Of a stretch of DNA of 64,000 bases, positions 34,482 through 43,035 are shown piece after piece (positions within the stretch are counted from its first letter, which is position 1; every line of letters begins with the position of its first letter). Made by a program: the position numbers and the translations under genes. This stretch comes from Planctomycetota bacterium (GTDB taxonomy: Bacteria > Planctomycetota > Planctomycetia > Pirellulales > Lacipirellulaceae): assembly GCA_029259945.1 (NCBI GenBank), contig JAJDEF010000016.1, positions 23,037 through 87,036 on the forward strand, given 5' to 3'. The notes beneath the pieces were generated by a model that saw only the letters and a program-made list of their open reading frames with translations, did no database searches and had not been told where the DNA came from.

Positions 34482-36064
34482 TGAGTCGGGCTTGCAGTTG
34501 TTCCCGGTTCCTCCCAGCGGATAGTGACTTCGGCGTCAAACACTTTTTCGAAGAGACCCGCTCGGCGGCGTGCTGCCCAGAGGTGGACTTCAGGATATTC
34601 GTTGGCCGTGACGACTAACTCAAGTTGCTTTTTTTTACCACGTACTTCGACCGACCGAATCGTTTGGTCATGACTCCGATCGAGTCCCCCCGCCAAACGG
34701 AGTATGGCTGCCAACGTAAGTACTTGCTGCTGTTCGAGATCGCTAAGGCAGCGAAAATGATCGTGCTTTTTTTTTGGTTCCGCGCCCCGATGATACCGGG
34801 CAACGTTGGCAATTAACCGTAGCTCTTCTGGCAGAAACCCGGCGAGGCGACAGTGCAGGATCAAGTGATACGAATGTTTATGATGGCCTTCGTAATTGAT
34901 CAGGTAGCCAACGTCCTGCATTCGGGCTGCTGCGTCGAGTAGTCGTTGATCTCGCTTATCGAGTTTATAAAGTTCGCACATTCCCGCGTGAATCTGGCAA
35001 GCAAGCTTGGCCACATGACGCGAATGGTCGAGGTCGACCCCGCAGGCGGCGGTGAACCGCTCAATTTGGGTGGTGTCGTCAACGGCCTCGGCTTGGTTGG
35101 TTCCTTGAAGCTGCTCAAACATCGAAAGCAGCAGGCCATCGCGTACGCCGTAGGGATGAACTTGAAGAAGATTCACCTTGAAGCGTCGCATGATGCGATC
35201 GATAGTTGCCAACCCAGGCACAATAATATCTGCCCGATCGGGATTAAGCCCTGCCACTTCGCGTCGTTGTTTGAGCGACATTTTTCGGAGCCGGTCGAGG
35301 AGGTGGCGCAACTCAGCGCGAGAAATCTGACATCCGGCCACTGGCAACTGCGATTGGCCTTTTGAGGCCATCACCATATTCGCCAGCGCCGAAAAAGTGC
35401 CCCCCGAGCCAATTAGCAAATGGATGGGGGCGACTGGCTTCTCGGTGGTTTTTTTTAACTTTCGATCAATCCATCGTTGCATGCGGTCGTAGTCTTCGCC
35501 GGCCAGGGACTGACCGCTGCCAAATTTTTCGCTCAATCGGACCGCGCCCAATCGGGTCGCATAGATGGCCTCGATCAATTCGCCGCTTGCCAGCACAATT
35601 TCGGTGCTGCCGCCGCCAATATCGACGAGCAGTGTATTTTTGCCCGCTAAATTCAGACGTCTTCGCGCACTATGAAAAGCCAAGCGGGCTTCTTTCTGGG
35701 CACTGATGACTTCGATCGACAAGTCGAGTTGCTGCTTGACACGTTGGCAGAACTCTGGCCCATTGGTCGCTTCGCGTACCGCACAGGTAGCGATGGCCCG
35801 TAAGGTCTGGACTCCTGCTCCCTCGGCAATCGACTTAAATCGTCGCAGGGCGGCTAACGACGCCTGGATCGACGCCTCGTCCAGCTTGTCGGACGTGGCC
35901 AAAGCACGGCCTAGGCGGGTTGATTCGCGCTCGTCGTCTAATACCCGATAGCGGTCGCCGAGCTGTGCTTCGGCGATGACTAGCCGTATGCTATTGCTGC
36001 CAATATCGATGGCACCCAGTCGCGGAGCCATATCGGGGGTGAGATAGGTTTGTTGATCGGGCAT
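34478..36064 (-). CDS. Ppx/GppA exopolyphosphatase-family protein with HD-like C-domain
   Basis: 528 residues. The actin-fold phosphatase begins with LGAIDIGSNSIRLVIAE (phosphate loop), then LLVDIGGGSTEIVLA, LIGSGGTFSALANMV. The second half (from about 330: HSRHVAKLACQIHAGMCELY...LLDAAARMQDVGYLINYEGHHKHSYHLI) is an HD-like helical domain as in GppA. Likely acts on polyphosphate or pppGpp. Start ATG at 36064; an internal ATG 11 codons on (MAPRLGAIDIGS) is also plausible. Confidence 0.93.
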   Translation of the reverse strand: MPDQQTYLTPDMAPRLGAIDIGSNSIRLVIAEAQLGDRYRVLDDERESTRLGRALATSDKLDEASIQASLAALRRFKSIAEGAGVQTLRAIATCAVREATNGPEFCQRVKQQLDLSIEVISAQKEARLAFHSARRRLNLAGKNTLLVDIGGGSTEIVLASGELIEAIYATRLGAVRLSEKFGSGQSLAGEDYDRMQRWIDRKLKKTTEKPVAPIHLLIGSGGTFSALANMVMASKGQSQLPVAGCQISRAELRHLLDRLRKMSLKQRREVAGLNPDRADIIVPGLATIDRIMRRFKVNLLQVHPYGVRDGLLLSMFEQLQGTNQAEAVDDTTQIERFTAACGVDLDHSRHVAKLACQIHAGMCELYKLDKRDQRLLDAAARMQDVGYLINYEGHHKHSYHLILHCRLAGFLPEELRLIANVARYHRGAEPKKKHDHFRCLSDLEQQQVLTLAAILRLAGGLDRSHDQTIRSVEVRGKKKQLELVVTANEYPEVHLWAARRRAGLFEKVFDAEVTIRWEEPGTTASPTH

Positions 36065-36204
36065 CCATCCACCCTGGAGTCGTGGGACGGTGTTATCGTT
36101 TATCTTTGCGAAGACTCGTTGACCTTCGTCACTAACCGCAGAATAATCGTGAGACTACCGATACACAAGCGATTCGAGCGAACCTGCCCTCTCAGAGAAT
36201 AATC

Positions 36205-37128
36205 GTGCCCATTGTCCGCAATCTCAATCAACTGACCGATGCCGCCCGTGGCGGTGCCATAGCGATTGGCAACTTCGACGGGGTGCATTTGGGGCACCAA
36301 CGTATTGTACATCGTTTGCTCGAGCGGGCGCAAGAAGTCAATGGCCCGGCGATCGTTTTCACCTTCGATCCGCATCCGGCCATGATATTGCGACCGGATG
36401 AATGCCCGCCACCGCTCACTTGGACCGAGCGTAAGGCAGAACTTTTGGCCCAACACGGAGTCGACAAGATTGTTGCCTACCCAACCGACGAACGGTTGCT
36501 TCAACTTACGGCCCAGCAGTTTTTCGACGAAATTGTATGCGACGCCTTAGATGCACGGGCGATGGTCGAAGGCCCCAACTTTTTCTTTGGGCACAAACGT
36601 GAAGGCAACATCCAGCGATTGGCCGAAATGACCCGTGCGGCGGGCATTTCCTTGGACATCGTGGAACCTTATCAGCAAGCCGGGCAGCTTGTCTCTAGCT
36701 CGCGGGTGCGTCGCCTTATCGCGGACGGAGAAGTCGCGGACGCTGCGGAGATGCTCTCGGCACCTTACCGGATTCGCGGTATGGTAACGCATGGTGCCGG
36801 GCGGGGTGCTCAGCTTGGCTTTGCGACCGCGAACCTCGATGCGGTCGACACGTTGCTCCCCAAGACCGGCGTTTATGCGGGCCGTGCGTGGGTCAATTCG
36901 ACTGCTCGTGCTGCCGCAATCAGCTTGGGCCCCAATCCAACCTTCGGCGAAAGACACCTCAAGGTCGAAGTGCATTTGCTCGATTTCAATGAAACACTTT
37001 ATGGCCAGCCACTAGAAGTAGAGTTTTTTAAACGACTACGAGATATTATTTCGTTCGAGAGCCAAGAGAAACTAATCGCCCAGCTTCAACAAGATGTTAT
37101 TCAAGTACGAAAGATAAGTGCCGAATAG
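36205..37128 (+). CDS. ribF: bifunctional riboflavin kinase / FAD synthetase RibF
   Basis: 307 residues from a GTG. N-terminal nucleotidyltransferase: AIAIGNFDGVHLGHQRIV, FTFDPHPAMIL, SSSRVRRLIADGEVADAAEML. C-terminal kinase: GMVTHGAGRGAQLGFATANLD, GVYAGRAWV, ISLGPNPTFGERHLKVEVHLLDF. It converts riboflavin to FMN and FAD. It starts 140 bp after the Ppx start, divergent. An imperfect hairpin at 37135-37201 right after the stop may end its transcript. Confidence 0.96.
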   Translation: MPIVRNLNQLTDAARGGAIAIGNFDGVHLGHQRIVHRLLERAQEVNGPAIVFTFDPHPAMILRPDECPPPLTWTERKAELLAQHGVDKIVAYPTDERLLQLTAQQFFDEIVCDALDARAMVEGPNFFFGHKREGNIQRLAEMTRAAGISLDIVEPYQQAGQLVSSSRVRRLIADGEVADAAEMLSAPYRIRGMVTHGAGRGAQLGFATANLDAVDTLLPKTGVYAGRAWVNSTARAAAISLGPNPTFGERHLKVEVHLLDFNETLYGQPLEVEFFKRLRDIISFESQEKLIAQLQQDVIQVRKISAE

Positions 37129-37134
37129 TCGTAG

Positions 37135-37201
37135 GGTGGGTGGTTCTGTCGGCAAGAAGGCTTACAGTAAGTGGAACCGTTCGCCGACAGGTTCACCCAC
37201 C
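37135..37201. repeat. 67-bp imperfect inverted repeat after ribF
   Basis: GGTGGGTGGTTCTGTCGGC (37135-37153) pairs with GCCGACAGGTTCACCCACC (37183-37201) except for three central bases, enclosing a 29-nt loop. No T-run follows. REP-like element or weak terminator. Confidence 0.6.
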
Positions 37202-37254
37202 TTGAGCAATTTGTTAACCACGAAATATACGAAAAGCACGAAAGATTTGAATCT

Positions 37255-38238
37255 ATGACTATCGACTGGCAACCACTGATTGAGTTGATTGCTAATCACG
37301 AGTCGTTCGTGCTCACCACGCATTGCCGCGCAGATTGTGATGCCGTGGGTAGTGAACTGGCGCTGGCCCAAGTGCTCGAATCTCTGGGCAAGCAGGTGAC
37401 GATCTCGAACGGCGATGCAGTGCCTGCGCATATTGGTTTTATCGACCCTTCAAAGCGAGTACGCGTCTTGGGCGAGAGCGTCCAAGCGTCAGAGTTGTGG
37501 AAGATCGAGGCGCTGATCGTGGTCGACACCAGCGCTTGGGTGCAACTCGGCCCGATGGCAGAGGTGGTTCGCATGTTTCCCGGCACGCGGGTCATCATCG
37601 ACCACCATGTGAGCGGAGACGACCTCGGCGCCGAGGTTTTCAAAAACGACCAAGCCGAGGCCACGGGGCGGTTGATTTTAGAATTGGCTGAGGCGTTGGG
37701 CGCCGAGATCACGCCAGAGATCGCCATGCCGTTGTTTGCGGCAATCGCCACCGATACGGGCTGGTTTCGTTTTTCTTCGGTCACCGAAGAAACATTCCAA
37801 GCTTTGGCCAAATTAGTGGCGGCTGGGGCCGACCCGCCGGGGATTTTTTCTGCGCTCTACGAGCGACATAGTCTGGCAAGATTGTATCTTCGTGGGCGAA
37901 TTTTGAATCACGTGGTTTCTGATGTCGAAGGTCGATTGATGTCGACGCATGCGACGCGACAAGATTTTGATGAAACCGGCGCGAACAAAACCGACACCGA
38001 AGATGCAATCAATACGTTGCATACAGTAGCCGGCAGCGAGGTAGCCGTTTTGTTTGTCGAGTTAGAAGATCAAGTGACGAAAGTCAGTTTGCGTAGCCGT
38101 ACCGATTTCGATGTGCGTGCAATCGCCGAACAGTTTGGTGGTGGCGGACATCGGGCCGCGGCAGGAGTCGCTTTTCAAGGGCCAATGGAAGAAGCTCGCA
38201 CAGCCGTTCTTGACGCGCTACGTACTGCGATGGGATAA
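37255..38238 (+). CDS. DHH/DHHA1 phosphoesterase, NrnA-like (nanoRNase / pAp phosphatase)
   Basis: 327 residues from ATG 37255; the sequence upstream (ACGAAATATACGAAAAGCAC) is repeat-like and not coding. DHH motifs: THCRADCDAVGSELAL (DxDAxGS), VVDTSAWVQLG, IIDHHVSGDDLG, ATDTGWFRFSS; DHHA1 end QFGGGGHRAAAGVAF. These are the metal ligands and substrate-binding GGGH of NrnA. Predicted to degrade short oligoribonucleotides and 3'-phosphoadenosine 5'-phosphate. Confidence 0.93.
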   Translation: MTIDWQPLIELIANHESFVLTTHCRADCDAVGSELALAQVLESLGKQVTISNGDAVPAHIGFIDPSKRVRVLGESVQASELWKIEALIVVDTSAWVQLGPMAEVVRMFPGTRVIIDHHVSGDDLGAEVFKNDQAEATGRLILELAEALGAEITPEIAMPLFAAIATDTGWFRFSSVTEETFQALAKLVAAGADPPGIFSALYERHSLARLYLRGRILNHVVSDVEGRLMSTHATRQDFDETGANKTDTEDAINTLHTVAGSEVAVLFVELEDQVTKVSLRSRTDFDVRAIAEQFGGGGHRAAAGVAFQGPMEEARTAVLDALRTAMG

Positions 38239-38294
38239 TCCGCCGCTTCGAGTCTTTTCGCTATTTCACCCGTGACGCGCATGGAGGCAGTCGT

Positions 38295-38888
38295 ATGGCG
38301 AACCCACCTGCATCGCAAAGCGATCGTCCCAACGCGACGAAAAACCGGCGATCGTTTTTCGCAGCCCTTGCTGCGATCACGACCGGGGCGGTTGTTGTGT
38401 TAACTCCCCTGGCGGTTGGGGTGGTCACGTTTCTTTCGCCTTTGTTGCGCAAACGCCAGAGCTCGACGGTTCGGGTTGCGCTGTTGGCCCAAGTTCCCGA
38501 CGATGGGTTGCCGCGGTATTTCCCTGTGGTTGCCGATCGTGAAGATGCCTGGAATCGCTACCCGCAGCAGCGCGTAGGGGGCGTATATCTCGTACGGCAA
38601 GCTGACGAAGCGGCGCCGACGGCCTTTACGGCAAAATGCCCGCACGCCGGCTGTTTTATCGGCTATGCCGCAGGCGCAGACCATTTTCAATGTCCTTGCC
38701 ATACAAGCGCCTTCAAACTCGATGGCTCGCGCGTGCGAGGCGACGACGAAGTTTCACCTCGTGACATGGATCAACTTCCGGTCGAGCTGCGAGAACTTCA
38801 ATTGGCGAGCGGTGAAACAGCCACCGAGGTTTGGGTTGAGTTCATCGACTTTCAGACGGGCCACAAACAGCCGATACACACCACATGA
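38295..38888 (+). CDS. Rieske [2Fe-2S] protein of a bc complex
   Basis: 197 residues. N-terminal basic stretch and one membrane helix (FFAALAAITTGAVVVLTPLAVGVVTFLSPLL, about 22-53). Cluster motifs CPHAGC (about 116) and CPCHTSAF (about 134) give the two Cys and two His ligands and the disulfide. GGAGGCAG precedes the ATG. The stop overlaps the cytochrome b start (ATGA), so it is part of a two-gene quinol-oxidising complex fed by menaquinol made by the mqn genes 7 kb downstream. Confidence 0.95.
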   Translation: MANPPASQSDRPNATKNRRSFFAALAAITTGAVVVLTPLAVGVVTFLSPLLRKRQSSTVRVALLAQVPDDGLPRYFPVVADREDAWNRYPQQRVGGVYLVRQADEAAPTAFTAKCPHAGCFIGYAAGADHFQCPCHTSAFKLDGSRVRGDDEVSPRDMDQLPVELRELQLASGETATEVWVEFIDFQTGHKQPIHTT

Positions 38889-40828
38889 GCGCAATTCGCA
38901 CTATTGTCGATTGGCTGGACGATCGCGCTGGGGTGCGCGAGTTGGTCAACGAGGCACTCTACGAAAGTGTCCCCGGCGGATCCCGTTGGCGCTATGTGTG
39001 GGGTAGCGCCTTGGTGATGGCCTTCGTGACCCAGGCGCTGACGGGCATCTTTCTCTGGATGGCTTATAGTCCCAGCACGCAGACAGCCTGGGAAAGCGTT
39101 TACTACATCGAGCATGAGATGGCCGGTGGTTGGTTGCTTCGTGGCATCCACCACTACATGGCCCAAATGATGATCGTGTTGTTGGCTATTCATTTCATCC
39201 AGGTGGTGTGGGACGGCGCTTATCGTGCGCCTCGAGAACTGAATTTCGTGATTGGGCTGGTGTTGATGCTCGTTGTGCTAGGCCTTTCGTTTACCGGATA
39301 CTTGTTGCCTTGGGATCAAAAAGGTTATTGGGCGACCAACGTGGGGACCGAGTTGGCAAGCCAGGCGCCCATCGCTGGCGTTGCACTCAAAAAGCTTGCC
39401 GTCGGGGGCAGCGACTATGGGCACCACACGCTGACGCGATTTTTTGCGCTGCATGCAGGCGTCTTGCCTGCGCTATTGGTTGGTTTCTTGGTGCTGCACA
39501 TCATGCTCTTTCGACGGCATGGATTGCATGCCAAAGATCGAAACCGCGCACCAGACACCACGTTTTGGCCCGATCAGGTGCTTAAAGATAGTGTCGCGTC
39601 CTTGGGAATCTTGGCTGCGGTTTTGGCGCTCACGGTCTGGAAAGGTGCCGAGCTGATGGCCCCCGCCGATGCGGCCAACCCTTACGACGCAGCTCGACCC
39701 GAATGGTATTTTTTATTCCTCTTCCAGTTTCTCAAATGGTTTCCCGGCGAGTTGGAAATCTGGGGCGCGTTTATCATTCCCGGCATCGTCGTGGCGGTAC
39801 TTTTTGTCATGCCCTGGATTGGTCGGAGCAAAGCAGGGCACCTTTTGAACGTGGCGTTGATGGGCGTCCTGTTTGGTGGTGCCGCCTTTCTGACTGCCCA
39901 AGCCCTTTACGACGATAATTTCGCCGCCTGGAACGAAAAGACCGAAGACAATGCCGCGCGCTACGAAGCGTCGCAAGGTTTTCTCGATGCAAAGCAAGAG
40001 GCTGAGCACGAGGCCCGGCGCGTGATTGAACTGGCACGGTCGCCCGCGAAAATTCCGCCAACCGGGGCACTGACGCTGGTTTACAACGATCCCTACTTGC
40101 AGGGGCCAAAGCTATATAAGCAAAACTGTGCCGGGTGTCACAACTACGCCGACCCAGAGAATTCGGATTTGCGCTGGGCGTATTTGGTCAACAAAAATCC
40201 AAGTGCCCCCAATTTGTTTGGCGTTGGCACCCGCAAGTGGATTTCAGGGCTGCTCGATCCGAAACAAATCGTTAGCGCACACTACTTTGGTTACGCCGGT
40301 TCGCCTTTCGTGGGCGACGGCGATCAAACCGACATGGTCGACTTTATTCAGGAGTCGTTGAGCGAAGATCTCGACAACGAGCAACGGCAGGCAATTCAGA
40401 CGGCGTTTAAGAAAATTGCCGCTGCGTTATCGGCGGAAGCCCGATTGCCCAGCCAAGCGGAGGCGGATGCGCGCGATGCTGAAATGATTACCGAAGGCCG
40501 CGCACTCCTTACTGGGGGCTTGGCCGACCTATTAGAAAGCGGCACTAGCTGTACCGATTGCCACACGTTCGGCGAAATGCAGGACATCGGCTCACCCGTG
40601 CTTGATGACTATATGTCGCGGCGATGGTTGCTCGATTTTCTTAGCAATGCATCGGACGAGCGATTTTATGGTGAGCTGAACGACCGAATGCCAGCTTTTG
40701 CACCGCATGACGACCTGCGGCTGAATCAGCTGGACCATAAGTCGCTGGAGTTAATTGTTGATTGGCTACGGAGCGATTGGTATCGGCCCAGCCAAGACAC
40801 GGATGCTAGCGAAACGGCTAATCCGTAA
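38885..40828 (+). CDS. cytochrome b fused to a di-haem cytochrome c domain
   Basis: 647 residues. N-terminal cytochrome b: haem-ligand histidines in RGIHHYMAQMMIVLLAIHF and HHTLTRFFALHAGVLPALLVGFLVLHIMLFRRH, then the subunit-IV part with the Qo-site motif PEWY (about residue 271). Hydrophobic helices continue to about 345. After a helical linker come two c-type haem motifs, CAGCH (about 415) and CTDCH (about 556), so electrons could pass from the Rieske centre to haems on the same chain. It replaces a separate cytochrome c1. Next gene 43 bp away. Confidence 0.95.
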   Translation: MSAIRTIVDWLDDRAGVRELVNEALYESVPGGSRWRYVWGSALVMAFVTQALTGIFLWMAYSPSTQTAWESVYYIEHEMAGGWLLRGIHHYMAQMMIVLLAIHFIQVVWDGAYRAPRELNFVIGLVLMLVVLGLSFTGYLLPWDQKGYWATNVGTELASQAPIAGVALKKLAVGGSDYGHHTLTRFFALHAGVLPALLVGFLVLHIMLFRRHGLHAKDRNRAPDTTFWPDQVLKDSVASLGILAAVLALTVWKGAELMAPADAANPYDAARPEWYFLFLFQFLKWFPGELEIWGAFIIPGIVVAVLFVMPWIGRSKAGHLLNVALMGVLFGGAAFLTAQALYDDNFAAWNEKTEDNAARYEASQGFLDAKQEAEHEARRVIELARSPAKIPPTGALTLVYNDPYLQGPKLYKQNCAGCHNYADPENSDLRWAYLVNKNPSAPNLFGVGTRKWISGLLDPKQIVSAHYFGYAGSPFVGDGDQTDMVDFIQESLSEDLDNEQRQAIQTAFKKIAAALSAEARLPSQAEADARDAEMITEGRALLTGGLADLLESGTSCTDCHTFGEMQDIGSPVLDDYMSRRWLLDFLSNASDERFYGELNDRMPAFAPHDDLRLNQLDHKSLELIVDWLRSDWYRPSQDTDASETANP

Positions 40829-40871
40829 AATCGCTACAGTTTGCCAGGCGAGTTGGTCGATTCGTGATGGT

Positions 40872-41672
40872 ATGTGGTGTAGTTTTTGCCAACACGAAGT
40901 GCCAGCAGTAGTGCGCTCGACGCGCGGGCCGCTGGTTTGCTCGCAATGCGAGCGTGAAATCGCTCAACGTGCTGTGGTCGATAGTACGCCAGCAGATTGT
41001 GGTGTGGCTTTGGCGTCGTTCGACAGCGCATCACCGCAAGATTTGGCGTCTCCCGTCGATTTTGCAGGGCAAGAACAGACGAAGCAACAGCTACGGAAAA
41101 TGGGCCGTCAGCTTCGCGCAAAGTATCGTCCGAAGGCGGGCACCGGAGAAACACCGGCGCTGCGTTACGATTGGGCGAATGTCTCTGAACCACCACCGTT
41201 GCCTGAGGAGACCAAGCTGCGAGCAATCACCAAAAATTCTGCCCACCAAGCCACCGACGACGAACTGCCGACGGCCAGTTCTTGGCTGACCAGCATGTTG
41301 CTGACAGGCGGGGTCTTGGGCTTTTGCTTTGGAGCAGGCTTACTTGTTTGGTCAGCCGCGTTTGGCTTACCAAAAATGTGGCAATGGGGCATGCTCTCGA
41401 CGATGGCTTCTGAAGCAGCCCTCATTCTTGGCCTCGTCTGGATGGCCGTCCGGCTGTGGCGAAATAGCCGCCGGGTGAACCGCGAGTTGCATAGCGTCGA
41501 TTTGCAATTGGCCGAGATGCATCATCTGGCCGGCTCACTAGCAGGCAGCCGCATGTCGAGCAGCCAACACTACTACGACCACTTCAGCCAAGTGGCAAGC
41601 CCGCACATGTTGGTCGCCAATCTCCGCGGCCAAGTCGATCAACTCGCTGGCCGAATCGCCGCCGAGCGGTAA
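40872..41672 (+). CDS. zinc-ribbon membrane protein, function unknown
   Basis: 266 residues from ATG 40872. MWCSFCQHEVPA...GPLVCSQCERE is a four-cysteine zinc ribbon. Two membrane helices follow (about 140-163, LLTGGVLGFCFGAGLLVWSAAF; and 169-188, MLSTMASEAALILGLVWMAV), then an amphipathic helical tail with heptads (ELHSVDLQLAEMHHLAGSL). The MWCxFCQ opening is one I associate with planctomycetes. Close behind the bc genes, so possibly co-transcribed. Confidence 0.78.
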   Translation: MWCSFCQHEVPAVVRSTRGPLVCSQCEREIAQRAVVDSTPADCGVALASFDSASPQDLASPVDFAGQEQTKQQLRKMGRQLRAKYRPKAGTGETPALRYDWANVSEPPPLPEETKLRAITKNSAHQATDDELPTASSWLTSMLLTGGVLGFCFGAGLLVWSAAFGLPKMWQWGMLSTMASEAALILGLVWMAVRLWRNSRRVNRELHSVDLQLAEMHHLAGSLAGSRMSSSQHYYDHFSQVASPHMLVANLRGQVDQLAGRIAAER

Positions 41673-41778
41673 GGTTTGATAAAGGCTGAAACAAGCTTAC
41701 ACAGCTCCAGCATCTGATTCAACGCAGTACTGGAGCAACGATTTGCTCGTTCTGGTAGGTCTGTAGTAGAATCGGGGG

Positions 41779-42264
41779 ATGGATACAGTCTACATCGAAA
41801 CGTCGATTATCAGCCATGCAGCGGCACGCCCAAGCCCTGATACGAACGTATTGGTACTTCAACAACAAGCTCGAGATTGGTGGTCGATTGAACGGCCAAA
41901 GTTCACCCTCGTTACTTCACAGCTTGTGCATGATGAGGCTAGCCTTGGCGATTCCGACGCTGCTGTCGAACGCCTAAAACTATTAGCTGGCATTCCATTA
42001 ATTCCAACTGATATTCAAGTTGAACGGCTTGCTGAGGAGTTGATTGCTCGGTCGTTGATGCCTGAGTAGGCTCGCCTTGATGCCCTGCATGTAGCCTCTG
42101 CGGCTGTTGGTGGTGTACAATTCCTCCTGACGCAGAACTGCCGGCACATTGCGAATGCGCACGTGTTGCCTCGTGTCTATAGTACTTTGGAAGAACTTGG
42201 TTTTCCAAAACTGTTGATTTATACGCCTGCCGAATTTTTAGGAGACATCGACGATGCCTCGTAA
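41779..42264 (+). pseudogene. PIN-domain toxin gene interrupted by an in-frame amber codon
   Basis: MDTVYIETSIISHAAARPS is the start of a VapC-like PIN domain (first acidic residue in ETS). The frame stops at TAG 42067-42069, in LMPE*ARLDALHVASAA, then continues without any other disruption to 42264 with PIN-typical sequence LDALHVASAAVGGVQFLLTQNCRHIANAHV (the second half of the active site). The usual residue at the stop is Lys or Ala; AAG to TAG is a single change. Toxin is therefore probably inactive, unless the stop is read through. Confidence 0.85.
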
Positions 42265-42457
42265 TCCGATCCTAGAAGAACTCTACGCCGCCCGCGAGAA
42301 GTTGCTTGCCGATGCTGGCGGAGACGTACACAAGTATCTTGAGGGAGTTCGTAAACGAGAACTTGCTTCCGGCCGGCTGTTAGAGCAAGTCTCGCATCGA
42401 ACAACGAACGGAAATGGAACTACTACAGATGCCGGCCGAATCCCCGGCGAGCGATAA
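42254..42457 (+). CDS. antitoxin-like partner of the PIN toxin
   Basis: 67 residues: MPRNPILEELYAAREKLLADAGGDVHKYLEGVRKRELASGRLLE. This short helical family sits immediately after PIN toxin genes of this type. Its ATG overlaps the last codons of the PIN frame. The gene is intact although its toxin has an amber codon. The last 20 residues (NGNGTTTDAGRIPGER) look low-complexity. Confidence 0.72.
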   Translation: MPRNPILEELYAAREKLLADAGGDVHKYLEGVRKRELASGRLLEQVSHRTTNGNGTTTDAGRIPGER

Positions 42458-42465
42458 GGTTCACT

Positions 42466-42936
42466 CTAAAGTTCAGCGCTGTGTTGTTGAAGTTTCCTCA
42501 GTAGATAGATTTCACCTTGATGATTTGCTTCGTCATGCAAGGCATGAATCACACCTCGAGTTAGATCCCAGCGGTCATCTTGGTTTGAACCAATCTGGTT
42601 CAGGCGAACAGAGTGTTCATCAAATAGGGCAAGCATGCGATCCAACTGAGTCTCAAGGAGATGCTGTAGCTCAACGCGATCTGGCCAATCGCGCGTCTCT
42701 GCAACAGGATGGCAATTCATCCCAAATTTTTCACTCCACCTCGGCGGCAGTTCGTTGCTTCCACAAAGTGGTTCAATACACAAACAATCTTGTACCCAGA
42801 TTGAATGGCCCACATGCCAGATAATATGGTTTGAAGTTCCGGACGGAGCCCACAGAAGCCAGTCGTTCGGAGTACCTTCTAAAAGTCGAACTGTTTTGCC
42901 GCGAATTTGTTTCGCTAACTCCTTGAGATGTAACAT
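42466..42936 (-). CDS. DinB-like four-helix protein
   Basis: 156 residues from ATG 42936 with GAGAGG upstream; a longer frame to 42984 is less likely. HIIWHVGHSIWVQDCL and GVIHALHDEANHQGEIYLLRKL give three histidines in the DinB/YfiT metal-binding layout. Members bind a metal and include thiol-dependent transferases and hydrolases; most have no known role. Ends eight bases from the antitoxin gene, convergent. Confidence 0.78.
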   Translation of the reverse strand: MLHLKELAKQIRGKTVRLLEGTPNDWLLWAPSGTSNHIIWHVGHSIWVQDCLCIEPLCGSNELPPRWSEKFGMNCHPVAETRDWPDRVELQHLLETQLDRMLALFDEHSVRLNQIGSNQDDRWDLTRGVIHALHDEANHQGEIYLLRKLQQHSAEL

Positions 42937-43035
42937 GAAACCTCTCGGCAAGACATGAATGGTGCGTTCCGCTTCGCTGCACACACCTTAGCACTGGGAT
43001 CCCAAAAGTAGGGCGGCATGGCGATTCAGTGCTTC

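Noticed and set aside
42067..42069. Recoding of TAG as pyrrolysine in the PIN gene
   Set aside because: No pyl genes here and PIN domains do not use pyrrolysine; a point mutation is simpler.
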